NCBI GenBank assembly: GCA_018817385.1
Contig: JAHIUA010000005.1
Span: 141,355 to 205,354 of the forward strand
DNA: 64,000 nt
Source of the DNA: Pseudomonadota bacterium
GTDB taxonomy: Bacteria > Desulfobacterota > Desulfobulbia > Desulfobulbales > Desulfocapsaceae
Direction of reading: 5' to 3'
Made by a program: the position numbers and the translations under genes. The notes under the pieces are model-generated. The model had not been told where the DNA came from. It searched no databases and saw nothing but the letters and a program-made list of their open reading frames with translations. Within the stretch, counting starts at the first letter, position 1, and each line of letters begins with the position of its first letter. Below are positions 39,523-47,268 of the stretch, in pieces.

Positions 39523-39541
39523 GAGCTTGTTCGAGACATGT
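39519..39541 (+). repeat. Half-site of the palindromic repeat family at the fbp stop codon
   Basis: TAGGAGCTTGTTCGAGAC overlaps the fbp stop codon and matches the end of the elements at 3192, 41130 and 53098. No paired right end is found. Confidence 0.35.
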
Positions 39542-39682
39542 GGGGCACCAGGTAGAGAATATTTTTTAGACCCTTTACCGGTATACTCAGCAAGAAATGA
39601 ATGAGGGGCCTTCGTTCTGTTCCTTTCTTTAAATTAAATCATTATTTCTTTATGTTATGAAAATGTTATATCGGATCAAACT

Positions 39683-40633
39683 ATGAATATTAACTATGGA
39701 ATGGAAATTGTCAGGGCAACCGAGATGGCGGCGCTCACTGCTGCCAGAATTCAGGGGCTTGGCAATCATGATGATATCCTGAGTCAGGCCAGAAAGGCTA
39801 TTTTCAAGAGTCTGAACAGACTGATGATCAATGGGTCTGTTATCAATGATCGTTTTGCCGGCCGGAAGGAAATTTATAAGTTTCCTTCCACCCTTGGGGA
39901 AGGGGGACCGGACATGGATCTGATGATAGTTGCTCTTGAGGCCCAACATGCTGCCGCAGATGGTAGGAACAATGCCACTTCCTACACGGTTATTACAGAA
40001 GACGGTTCAATTCAGTCTATTCCTAATCTGCGGATGTATAAAATAGTTGTTGGTCCTGAGGTGGGTGGTGAGGTCATTGACATTAATCAGTCCCCTGCTG
40101 TAAATGTCAAACGGGTGGCCAGAGTTTTAAAAAAATACACAGATAATGTGACAGTCTGTATCTTGAATCGGAAGCGGCATCAGGATCTGATAAGTGAGGT
40201 GAGAAGCTGTGGCGCACGAATAAAATTGATCGAAGAAGGTGAAATCTCAGGGTGTCTTGCCGCAATCAGCGGAGAAAAGGCCGATATCTATATGGGTTAT
40301 GGGTATGCCCCTGAAGGCACCGTAGTCGCTGCTGCCATAAGTTGCCTGGGTGGCTACATGGAAGGGAAAATATCATATGAAAATGATTCGCATCGGCAAG
40401 AGGCCATAAATCGTGGTATCCATGACTTCGATAAGGTTTTCAGAGTCGAAGACCTGATCAAGTCCCGCAGGATTTCTTTTGCTGCAACCGGAGTAACTGA
40501 TGGGGAATTTTTAGAAGGGGTGAGATTTACAGCAACGGGGGCCGTGACCCACTCCTTTGTGGCCAGGAGTGAGACTCGCACCTATCGTAATCTGACAACC
40601 AGACACTTTTTTGACTATAATCCTGTGTTTTAA
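39683..40633 (+). CDS. GlpX-like protein with degenerate active site
   Basis: A 316-residue protein with clear class II FBPase (GlpX) similarity over its whole length: RATEMAALTAARI at the start, KIVVGPEVGG, GYAPEGTVVAAAISCLGGYM and FAATGVTDGEFLEGV at the end. The metal-binding motifs of GlpX (GEGEIDEAP and the AVDPIEGT segment) are absent: here the matching regions read NDRFAGRKEIYKF and MDLMIVALEAQH. The GG before APEG is also changed. So it probably lacks, or has changed, phosphatase activity. It sits right after a class III FBPase gene, which suggests a regulatory or new catalytic role. No strong ribosome binding site. Confidence 0.8.
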   Translation: MNINYGMEIVRATEMAALTAARIQGLGNHDDILSQARKAIFKSLNRLMINGSVINDRFAGRKEIYKFPSTLGEGGPDMDLMIVALEAQHAAADGRNNATSYTVITEDGSIQSIPNLRMYKIVVGPEVGGEVIDINQSPAVNVKRVARVLKKYTDNVTVCILNRKRHQDLISEVRSCGARIKLIEEGEISGCLAAISGEKADIYMGYGYAPEGTVVAAAISCLGGYMEGKISYENDSHRQEAINRGIHDFDKVFRVEDLIKSRRISFAATGVTDGEFLEGVRFTATGAVTHSFVARSETRTYRNLTTRHFFDYNPVF

Positions 40634-40640
40634 AGGTTCA

Positions 40641-41069
40641 TCACTGGGGTGAGTCTTTTTTCTTATATGGATTAAATCCCGGGTATAATTTTTCTGCACA
40701 TTCTGGACAAATTCCATGACTGAATTTTGCTTCTGACCTTTCACCAATATAGGATTCAATTTGATGCCAGCTCCCTTCTTCATCCCTGATTTTCTTACAG
40801 GAAGCACATATTGACAGAAATCCCTCAAGATATTTCATCCTCTTAAGAATCCTGCTGGTATATTTTATTATGATTCCCCCGAGTATCGCTATACTTATAC
40901 TTTCGAATAATGATTCTCTCCAGTTTACCAGAGTAGCTTCTGCCCCAAAGAGAAAATAGGGGATATCCAATACTTCATCAATCCAAATAAGTAGTATTAT
41001 CATGGTGATGGCCAGTATTTCATAGGTTATTATTCGCTTTGAAACAAAATATTTTCCTGGCGCTTCCAT
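40641..41069 (-). CDS. Membrane protein with C-terminal Cys-rich (zinc-ribbon-like) domain
   Basis: A 142-residue protein with two predicted transmembrane helices (about 12-32 and 50-70) and a C-terminal domain with two Cys pairs: FLSICASCKKIRDEEGSW and HGICPECAEKLYP. This Cys-rich tail is often found after PAS, receiver or GAF domains in delta-type bacteria and looks metal-binding; here it is attached to a membrane anchor only. Function unknown. It ends 7 bases from the convergent GlpX-like gene. Confidence 0.75.
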   Translation of the reverse strand: MEAPGKYFVSKRIITYEILAITMIILLIWIDEVLDIPYFLFGAEATLVNWRESLFESISIAILGGIIIKYTSRILKRMKYLEGFLSICASCKKIRDEEGSWHQIESYIGERSEAKFSHGICPECAEKLYPGFNPYKKKDSPQ

Positions 41070-41129
41070 ATCATTTGTCCTTTAGGATTGGGCAGAATGG
41101 TTGAGGTTATTTCTCTGTTGAATAGGTTC

Positions 41130-41295
41130 TAGGAGCCTGTCGGACTTAGACATAAATCTGCTGAAAATTTGACAAATCGGCCCATATTTCCATGGCTTTT
41201 CGTTAAATAGGCCTGCTATTCGCCTCAAATCCATGAAAATCTGGTCTCGATTTCTCTAATTTTCGCTACGATTCTCTAAATCCGACAGACTCCTA
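41130..41295. repeat. 166-bp palindromic repeat
   Basis: The left end TAGGAGCCTGTCGGACTTAG and the right end, reverse complemented, agree at about 18 of 20 bases. The element is non-coding and AT-rich. Its ends resemble those of the 144-bp family (TAGGAGCCTATCCGAG), though the interior differs. A partial copy is at 29020. Confidence 0.65.
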
Positions 41296-41321
41296 TCTAG
41301 ACTCGACATTTTACTATGTTA

Positions 41322-41746
41322 TCAAGGTGAAGATAGTATTCCAAGACATATTGAGAGGAGTCGGGATGTTACTCTGAGAACGGTTTGCAAAAAGTTCCCT
41401 GGAAACAAACTCCTGGACCTCATCAGGGCTACCATCGAAAGCCTCTGGATCACCTTGAAAGAGTCTTCCAGTCGTATAAAGATTTCATGTCCAGCATCAT
41501 GATACCCTATGGTGTGAACCTCTTCCAATTTTTGTAGTTGTTTCACAATTTGTTCCAGTTGGCCATCACTCTTGACCCATATCCATATCTTGCTCGTCTC
41601 TCCATCAGCAACAGGCATACATAGACAAAATTCCATCCATATTGTACACCCGGCGTGAAAAAAGACCGCATATATGTGACATCACTCTGGGGTGATTGTT
41701 GACCGTTAACTCCAAGACCGTTTCTTGAATCCTCTGGAATATGCAT
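41322..41746 (-). pseudogene. ilvN: Acetolactate synthase small subunit (ilvN) remnant, frameshifted
   Basis: An ACT-domain protein is readable only across two frames. One gives [19 protein letters not shown] followed by [12 protein letters not shown]; the other continues [20 protein letters not shown], then LEQIVKQLQKLEEV. Together they match short IlvN regulatory subunits of acetolactate synthase. The frame changes near 41618-41628, where four extra bases (TCTA) seem to lie between the GIL and CMP parts. After DAGHEIFIRLEDSF the reading frame runs on through unrelated sequence. No ilvB is near. A sequencing error is possible, but the degenerate C-terminus suggests real decay. Confidence 0.75.
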
Positions 41747-41762
41747 TCTTGTTTGAAATATA

Positions 41763-42232
41763 CAATCAATAAAGAAGTGACAGGTGAATAGAGGCTCTTT
41801 TAGGATAAAAGATGTATTCTCTTGATTGTCCTATTGGGAAGCAACGTTTTTAGAAGTAAACACTGTCCACCTGCCAACCTCCCTCCTTCCATTCCCGGGA
41901 GTGGTTTTGGAACAAGCAGCCTGGATGATGCTGAAGATCCTAAGCTTTTATCAGCTTGTCCGTCTCAAGCGAGGCATCGAAAAAAATTGATCACAGAGGT
42001 CGGATTTTTATTTCGCGAAATAACTTTTGAGGGCAGGGAAGAGGTTGGGGGAAGAAATCATTCATGGCAGAAACTGTCGATTGCTCCCCCAAAAGCACCC
42101 GTTTATTAGATGTCGCTTGGCGGACCTATTTTCTCTACCTTTATTGAAATCAAAAAATGTGGTATAGAAGAGATTCGTTGTTCGTTTGCAGCTGTAAAAA
42201 GCTGGCAGAAAATTGATACTCTTTTTGATTAA
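41763..42232. other. Intergenic region before the sigma-54 activator
   Basis: About 470 bases. A 95-codon plus-strand frame at 41822-42109 has no good ribosome binding site and no known domain; I do not call it. Nothing else is recognised. Confidence 0.4.
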
Positions 42233-43621
42233 ATGGCAAAGAAAGATAAGATCACCGTAAATGCCACAGAAACTATCCTGGAAAGTATTTCCGATGGTGT
42301 ATTCACTGTGAATCATAAGTGGCTCATTACTTCCTTCAATCGGGCGGCAGAAGAAATAACCGGTATCCCGAGAGAAGAGGCCATCGGCAGGTATTGCTGG
42401 GAGGTTTTTCGTTCTAACATGTGTGAAGGAGATTGCGCATTAAAAAGGACGATGAAAGTTGGTAAGTCCTTCGTCAGTACCTCGACCTATATTATTAACA
42501 GCGATAAGCAGCGAATCCCTATTGCTGTCTCGACCTCTCTTTTGAAAAATGAAGCAGGAGAAATCCTTGGAGGTGTCGAAACCTTCCGTGACAATTCCGT
42601 TGTCGAGGAATTGCGCCGTGAGCTCAGCGCCGGTTTTCATCAGGGGGATATGGTCAGTCGCAGCAAAACGATGCAGAAAATTTTTGCCATCCTGCCGCAG
42701 ATTGCAGAGAGCGACAGTACTGTTCTTATAGAAGGAGAGACCGGAACAGGGAAGGAAATTTTAGCAAGGGCCATCCATGGGCTATCATTGAGAAAGAAAT
42801 CATCTTTTATTGCCCTTAACTGTGGAGCTCTTCCCGATACCCTCCTGGAATCCGAGTTGTTCGGATACAAAGCCGGTGCTTTTACCAATGCCACAGCAGA
42901 TAAACCCGGATACTTCAGTGCCGCCTCTGGGGGCACTATTCTTTTTGATGAGCTGGGAGAAACCAGTCCGGCATTTCAGGTAAAGCTGCTTCGTGTTCTT
43001 GAGGAAAAGGAATATCAGCCTCTGGGCAGTGTGGAAAAACAAAAAGCAGATGTTCGGATTATAGCTGCCACCAACAGGGATTTATCTCAATTGGTAGAGG
43101 AGGGTGGCTTTCGCCGGGATCTCTTTTACCGTATCAACATTGTCAGGGTGCAGTTGCCTGCCCTTCGGGACCGGAAAGAAGATATTCCCTTACTCATTGA
43201 GCGGTTCATTGCCAAAATGAATCGAGTTCGTGGTAAAGTTGTGACTGGTATCAATGATCAGGCGCTTGAACTGCTCATGCAGCACGATTACCCTGGGAAC
43301 ATAAGAGAACTGGAAAATATTATTGAGCATGCATTTGTTCTCTGTTCGCAGGGACAGATTGCTGTTCAACATCTCCCCGTTCATCTGGAACTTCGACCGA
43401 ATTCTGTAAAAAAAGAGTACTGTTCCATCCAATCTGCCCTTGAATCCACCGAGGCAAAAATTATTTTCAGTGCCCTGGAGCGCAATGGCTTCAACCGACT
43501 CGCTGCTGCAAAAGAACTCGGTATACACAAGAGCACCCTCTTTCGAAAAATCAAAAAATTCTCCATTCATCTGCCTGAAGTTGATGGCCGCTCCACCTTG
43601 TTTCAACAGGATACAGAGTAG
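42233..43621 (+). CDS. Sigma-54-dependent transcriptional activator (PAS-AAA+-Fis)
   Basis: A 462-residue enhancer-binding protein. Residues 10-125 form a PAS domain (ESISDGVFTVNHKW) containing CEGDCALKR, a Cys-rich loop that may bind metal or sense redox. The AAA+ domain has Walker A GETGTGKE (about 168-175), the sigma-54 contact loop as GAFTNA (215-220; canonical is GAFTGA), Walker B GGTILFDELGE and the arginine finger FRRDLFYRINI. The C-terminus is a Fis-type helix-turn-helix (NRLAAAKELGIHKSTLFRKI). A -24/-12 promoter follows its 3' end, directly before the NifX/MinD operon, which it probably controls. Confidence 0.93.
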   Translation: MAKKDKITVNATETILESISDGVFTVNHKWLITSFNRAAEEITGIPREEAIGRYCWEVFRSNMCEGDCALKRTMKVGKSFVSTSTYIINSDKQRIPIAVSTSLLKNEAGEILGGVETFRDNSVVEELRRELSAGFHQGDMVSRSKTMQKIFAILPQIAESDSTVLIEGETGTGKEILARAIHGLSLRKKSSFIALNCGALPDTLLESELFGYKAGAFTNATADKPGYFSAASGGTILFDELGETSPAFQVKLLRVLEEKEYQPLGSVEKQKADVRIIAATNRDLSQLVEEGGFRRDLFYRINIVRVQLPALRDRKEDIPLLIERFIAKMNRVRGKVVTGINDQALELLMQHDYPGNIRELENIIEHAFVLCSQGQIAVQHLPVHLELRPNSVKKEYCSIQSALESTEAKIIFSALERNGFNRLAAAKELGIHKSTLFRKIKKFSIHLPEVDGRSTLFQQDTE

Positions 43622-43625
43622 CTTT

Positions 43626-43643
43626 TGTGCGACCCTGTGCGAC
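43626..43643 (+). promoter_or_regulatory. Candidate activator binding site (10-bp-spaced TGTGCGAC repeats)
   Basis: TGTGCGAC occurs at 43626-43633 and again at 43636-43643, one helical turn apart and about 130 bases upstream of the -24/-12 promoter. This is where an enhancer-binding protein would bind; inferred from position and repetition only. Confidence 0.35.
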
Positions 43644-43762
43644 TGTATAGCGTTGCTGGTCTGCTACTCCATGCGTATTTCTGATTCCTCCTCTTCTCTG
43701 TCCTTTTTTCCAACATATTGAATTTGTGTCGTAAATAGTAATTGGCTTTTGTGTTCTGATTG

Positions 43763-43778
43763 TGGCATGTCAGTTGCA
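43763..43778 (+). promoter_or_regulatory. Sigma-54 (-24/-12) promoter of the NifX/MinD operon
   Basis: TGGCATGTCAGTTGCA matches the sigma-54 consensus TGGCACG-N4-TTGCW with one mismatch. It lies 33 bases before the first NifX-like start, downstream of a sigma-54 activator gene. Confidence 0.8.
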
Positions 43779-43810
43779 AAGTTGTAGTTATGGAAGAAAA
43801 AGGCTCAGCA

Positions 43811-44320
43811 ATGAAAGTTGCGGTTACTGTGTGGGAAGATCGGGTGTCTCCTGTATTTGATTCTGCCAGGAATTTGTTGATTGCAGAGATTGAAAATGCA
43901 CGGATTATTGATACCAGTTACCAACAGTTTAATCCGGAGATGGTCTCGCAGCTTGCCAGCATGTTGAGAACAGAGGGAGTGGATGTGATTATTTGTGGAG
44001 CGATATCAGAGGGTCCTGCAACGTTACTCGAGGCTGCAGGGTTTGATTTGATCTCATTTATTGCTGGAGATGTAGATAAAGTTTTTAAAAATTTCATCCA
44101 GGAAGATCCTGTTTGGACGGAATTGATAATGCCTGGATGCAGGCGAAATATCTGTTGTCGAGGAAGAATTCGTGAAAGGCTTGCGATGAAAAGTATCGTT
44201 AGAGAAGAAAGAGCTATTGAGGGTTGTGAACTGAAAATGTCTGGTCGAATTGATAGCTGCTGTGGAGATAAATCCAATGATCATAGAGATATAAAGTCAA
44301 GGGGGCGGTTTGGAAGGTAA
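43811..44320 (+). CDS. NifX/NifB-like iron-molybdenum cluster-binding protein
   Basis: A 169-residue protein whose first 100 residues form the dinitrogenase iron-molybdenum cofactor (NifX/NafY/NifB C-terminal) fold: MKVAVTVWEDRVSPVFDSAR, then VDVIICGAISEG. The C-terminal part is Cys- and Arg-rich (CRRNICCRGR, CELKMSG, DSCCGDK), with eight Cys in a short stretch that could hold an Fe-S cluster. Members bind or carry metal clusters. The longer frame upstream would overlap the sigma-54 promoter, so the ATG at 43811 (AAGG upstream) is preferred. It opens the operon of MinD-type ATPases. Confidence 0.85.
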   Translation: MKVAVTVWEDRVSPVFDSARNLLIAEIENARIIDTSYQQFNPEMVSQLASMLRTEGVDVIICGAISEGPATLLEAAGFDLISFIAGDVDKVFKNFIQEDPVWTELIMPGCRRNICCRGRIRERLAMKSIVREERAIEGCELKMSGRIDSCCGDKSNDHRDIKSRGRFGR

Positions 44321-44366
44321 CAGATTGAACCGCCATGTTAACTAAATGAATCCGGAGGATATTTAC

Positions 44367-44588
44367 ATGCCAGGATTAAATCAAACAGGACCGTTGGGAC
44401 AAGGGCCTTTAACCGGAGGCCAGCAAGGAAGATGTGCGCAACCAAATGAACCTATGGCCAAAAATGAAAACGGAACATTGCAACAGCCGGCAGGTGGAAC
44501 CAGAGGTGGAGGAGGCTGTCGTCGTCGTGGTGGTTCGGGCAGAGGGGTCGGTCAGGGCGCTGGGATGGGTAGGAGAACGACCCGTTAA
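44367..44588 (+). CDS. Small Gly-rich protein (DUF5320-like)
   Basis: A 73-residue protein starting MPGLNQTGPLGQGPLTGGQQ, with a Gly/Arg-rich tail (GGGGCRRRGGSGRG). The GTGPxGxGPxTG pattern is typical of small proteins found with NifX-like and MinD-type ATPase genes (annotated DUF5320). Function is unknown; the few Cys and the flexible composition suggest a metal or cluster carrier. The start at 44367 is fixed by GGAGG 8 bases upstream. Confidence 0.75.
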   Translation: MPGLNQTGPLGQGPLTGGQQGRCAQPNEPMAKNENGTLQQPAGGTRGGGGCRRRGGSGRGVGQGAGMGRRTTR

Positions 44589-44636
44589 ATGAATTTGTGC
44601 TGTGAACCCTTTTGGTATGCAGCCATAAAAGAAAAA

Positions 44637-44675
44637 AAAGATCCAGCTGTCACGGAAGAGACGGCCGGATCTTTT
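44637..44675 (+). terminator. Weak terminator or attenuator inside the operon
   Basis: AAAGATCC and GCTGTC pair with GACGGC and GGATCTTT, giving a 14-bp stem with one C/A bulge opposite pair and an 8-base loop, followed by only four to five T. It lies between the DUF5320-like gene and the receiver-like gene, so it may lower expression of the distal genes. Confidence 0.6.
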
Positions 44676-44686
44676 GTGGAGAAAGG

Positions 44687-45091
44687 ATGTTGACCATACT
44701 GCTGGTATATAAAAAAGTTTTGTTATTTGAATTGCTTAAAGACCATTTTGCCAAGTCTGGAATTGTAAATGTATTGGAAGCAGAAACGGTAGATGAGGCC
44801 CTGAAAATTGCAGGAGAGATATCCCTTGATTTGATCATTGCGGCTGAGCAGCTGGATGTCATGAGTGGCCTTGAGTTTGTCAATATTCTTGTAACGTCTA
44901 ATCCTCTCATTAATACAGCTCTGGTGAGTAGTCTGTCACCGAAAGATTTTCATGAGGCGACTGAAGGGCTTGGTGTCCTGATGCAGCTCCCATTGGAGCC
45001 CCGGAAAACAGATGCTGAAGAGCTGCTGCAGAAGTTGGCAAAACTAGCAAATCTGATGGCTTTTTCCACAGGTAATGAGGTGACTGCATGA
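44687..45091 (+). CDS. Pseudo-receiver domain protein
   Basis: A 134-residue single-domain protein with the fold pattern of a response-regulator receiver (LTILLVYKKVLLFELL, ISLDLIIAAEQLDVMSGLEFV, NTALVSSLSPKDFHEA). The acidic pocket (VDD in real receivers) reads VYK and the phosphoacceptor Asp is Ala, so it cannot be phosphorylated in the usual way. It has no output domain. It may be a protein-interaction module for the downstream ATPases. Its last codons overlap the next start (ATGA), so translation is coupled. Confidence 0.75.
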   Translation: MLTILLVYKKVLLFELLKDHFAKSGIVNVLEAETVDEALKIAGEISLDLIIAAEQLDVMSGLEFVNILVTSNPLINTALVSSLSPKDFHEATEGLGVLMQLPLEPRKTDAEELLQKLAKLANLMAFSTGNEVTA

Positions 45092-45942
45092 TTATCAGTG
45101 TTGCCAGCGGTAAAGGAGGGACCGGAAAAACCACGGTTTCTACGAATATGGCTTTGGCACTTGGCGAGAAGCTTACTTTCCTTGACTGCGATGTTGAAGA
45201 GCCCAATGGTCATTTATTTCTCAAACCCAAAATAGAACAAGTAGAGCGGGTAAGCATAGCTGTTCCATTAGTCGACGAGGCAAAGTGTACTTTTTGTAAA
45301 AAATGTTCAGATATTTGCCGTTTTAACGCCATTGTTGTGGTTGGTTCCAGCGTTCTCGTATTCAAGGACCTGTGTCACAGTTGCGGCGGCTGCATGGTTG
45401 TCTGTCCAGAGAATGCGATAAGTGAAACGGGTAGGGAACTGGGGACGATTGAGTACGGTCATCGGGATGCCATCCGTTTTGTTCAAGGGCGGCTCCGTAT
45501 TGGTGAGGCAATGTCACCGCCTATGATTAAAAAAGTTCGCGAAGCTACCATTCCGGGTGAACTCACAATTATTGATGCACCTCCAGGGACATCATGTCCG
45601 GTGATTGCAGCTATGAAGGGCACAGATTTTGTTCTCATGGTCACAGAACCCACGCCTTTTGGTCTTCATGACTTAAAGCTTGCCGTGGAAGCGGTCAAAT
45701 TACTTGGTATTCCTGCAGGGCTCGTGATCAACCGTTGCGATATCGGTGATCGTAAGGTGTACGAGTACGCTGAAAAGCAGAATATTCCAATATTGCTAGA
45801 GATCCCGTTTGATAGGAAAATGGCTGAAGCATACTCCTGGGGTCAGTGCATAGTTGAAGTAATGCCGGAATGGAAAGATAAATTTAAAGGAATATATAGG
45901 GATATCGAACTACATCTCGAAGGGTTAAAGGAAACAGTCTAA
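45088..45942 (+). CDS. MinD/Mrp-type ATPase with inserted ferredoxin domain (first of a pair)
   Basis: A 284-residue P-loop ATPase of the SIMIBI class. Walker A is deviant, GKGGTGKTT, as in MinD/Mrp/NubA; Walker A' is LDCDVEEPN, and Walker B is IIDAPPGT. A 2x[4Fe-4S] ferredoxin domain is inserted at about residues 60-110 (CTFCKKCSDICRF and CHSCGGCMVVCPE). Such tandem ATPases are assumed to assemble or deliver Fe-S or other metal clusters with NifX-like partners. It starts by overlapping the pseudo-receiver stop and ends overlapping the next ATPase start (TAATG). Confidence 0.92.
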   Translation: MIISVASGKGGTGKTTVSTNMALALGEKLTFLDCDVEEPNGHLFLKPKIEQVERVSIAVPLVDEAKCTFCKKCSDICRFNAIVVVGSSVLVFKDLCHSCGGCMVVCPENAISETGRELGTIEYGHRDAIRFVQGRLRIGEAMSPPMIKKVREATIPGELTIIDAPPGTSCPVIAAMKGTDFVLMVTEPTPFGLHDLKLAVEAVKLLGIPAGLVINRCDIGDRKVYEYAEKQNIPILLEIPFDRKMAEAYSWGQCIVEVMPEWKDKFKGIYRDIELHLEGLKETV

Positions 45943-46847
45943 TGCGAGAATTGGTAATTGTCAGTGGTAAGGGGGGGACGGGAAAGACAAGCCTGACTGC
46001 AGCGTTTAGTTCATTGGCCGAGAATAATGTGCTCTGCGATGCCGATGTGGACGCTGCCGACCTTCATTTACTTATGCAACCGGACATTAAACAGCGCAGT
46101 GAGTTCATGGGCGGCAGTATTGCCGAAATAGTCGCGGATGCCTGCATCCAATGCGGTGTCTGTAGAGATTTGTGCAGATTTGATGCCATTGATGAAATGT
46201 TTGTTGTTGATGGTATAGCATGTGAAGGGTGTGGCGTTTGTGTGGATATGTGCCCGGGAAAAGCCATCATGTTCCCTGTCCAAAAATGCGGTGAGTGGTT
46301 TATTTCCGATACCCGTTTCGGGCCTATGGTCCATGCCAGATTAGGAATAGCCGAAGAAAACTCCGGAAAACTGGTCAGTCTTATTCGTAAAGAGGTACGT
46401 AAGCTGGCAGAGGAAAAGGGATTCGATCTGATTCTTACCGACGGTCCCCCTGGGATAGGCTGTCCGGTTATTGCTTCAATCAGTGGTGCAACTGCACTGG
46501 CTATCGTTGTCGAACCTACTGTGTCAGGACTCCATGACATGGTTCGGGTTGCAGACCTTGCCAGGTATTTTAGAATTCCTGGAATGATCATTGTCAACAA
46601 GTATGACCTGAATATTGAAATGACAAGATCCATCGAGCAGAAGGCACAGGAACGCAATATGACTCTTGTTGGTCGGGTTCCTTTTGACCCGTTGTTTACT
46701 CAAGCAATGGTACAGGGGCAAAACATTTTTGATTACGCTGAACAGGGAGCATCGCTGGATGCTGTTAAAGATATCTGGGATAAAATTATACGTTCACCTT
46801 CCATGAACAAATTGGGAGTCGTGGATTTTAAGGCAACCATCAAATAA
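45942..46847 (+). CDS. MinD/Mrp-type ATPase with inserted ferredoxin domain (second of a pair)
   Basis: A 301-residue paralogue of the preceding ATPase, with Walker A GKGGTGKTS, Walker A' DADVDAADLH, Walker B LTDGPPGIG and an inserted ferredoxin domain (CIQCGVCRDLCRF, CEGCGVCVDMCPG, residues about 65-100). The pair probably forms a heterodimer. Its start codon overlaps the stop of the first copy. NifX-like genes follow after about 20 bases. Confidence 0.92.
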   Translation: MRELVIVSGKGGTGKTSLTAAFSSLAENNVLCDADVDAADLHLLMQPDIKQRSEFMGGSIAEIVADACIQCGVCRDLCRFDAIDEMFVVDGIACEGCGVCVDMCPGKAIMFPVQKCGEWFISDTRFGPMVHARLGIAEENSGKLVSLIRKEVRKLAEEKGFDLILTDGPPGIGCPVIASISGATALAIVVEPTVSGLHDMVRVADLARYFRIPGMIIVNKYDLNIEMTRSIEQKAQERNMTLVGRVPFDPLFTQAMVQGQNIFDYAEQGASLDAVKDIWDKIIRSPSMNKLGVVDFKATIK

Positions 46848-46867
46848 AAAGTGGAGAAAAAGTTATC

Positions 46868-47245
46868 ATGTCGAAAGTAAGAGTAGCAATTCCGTCGGAG
46901 GGCAACGGAGGTTTAGATGGCAAACGGGCAGGTCATTTTGGTCATTGTGATGTCTTTACCTTTGTTGATCTGGAGGATGGCGAAATAAAGGAGATCTCAA
47001 TACTGCCTAATATAGAACACGTTCAGGGCGGCTGTATGGTGCCGGTGAATCTGCTTGCAGAAAACAAGGTGAATGCCTTGGTGGTTGGTGGTATCGGGAT
47101 GCGTCCTCTCAATGGCTTTCGGCAGGTTGGTATAGAGGTATATCATGATGCTGTTCGACCTGACATCAGACCGATTGTTGAAGATTTTATCGCTGGTACT
47201 TTGCCTATGATCACTGAAAATGATGTTTGCGGCGGCGGAAAATAG
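46868..47245 (+). CDS. NifX-like iron-molybdenum cluster-binding protein
   Basis: A 125-residue single-domain NifX/NifB-C fold protein: VRVAIPSEGNGGLDGKRAGHFGHCDVF, shown here only by its start VRVAIPS and RAGHFGHC motif, then HVQGGCMVPVNLLAENKVNA and GGIGMRPLNGF. Such proteins bind Fe-S or Mo/Fe precursors; His-Cys in GHFGHC could be a ligand. Good ribosome binding site (GGAGAAAAAG). It is the fourth of the cluster-handling genes in the operon. Confidence 0.88.
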   Translation: MSKVRVAIPSEGNGGLDGKRAGHFGHCDVFTFVDLEDGEIKEISILPNIEHVQGGCMVPVNLLAENKVNALVVGGIGMRPLNGFRQVGIEVYHDAVRPDIRPIVEDFIAGTLPMITENDVCGGGK

Positions 47246-47268
47246 CTAACTTTCAAGGAAGGTAAATT

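Noticed and set aside
41822..42109. A 95-codon plus-strand frame
   Set aside because: No ribosome binding site, low-complexity composition and no domain.
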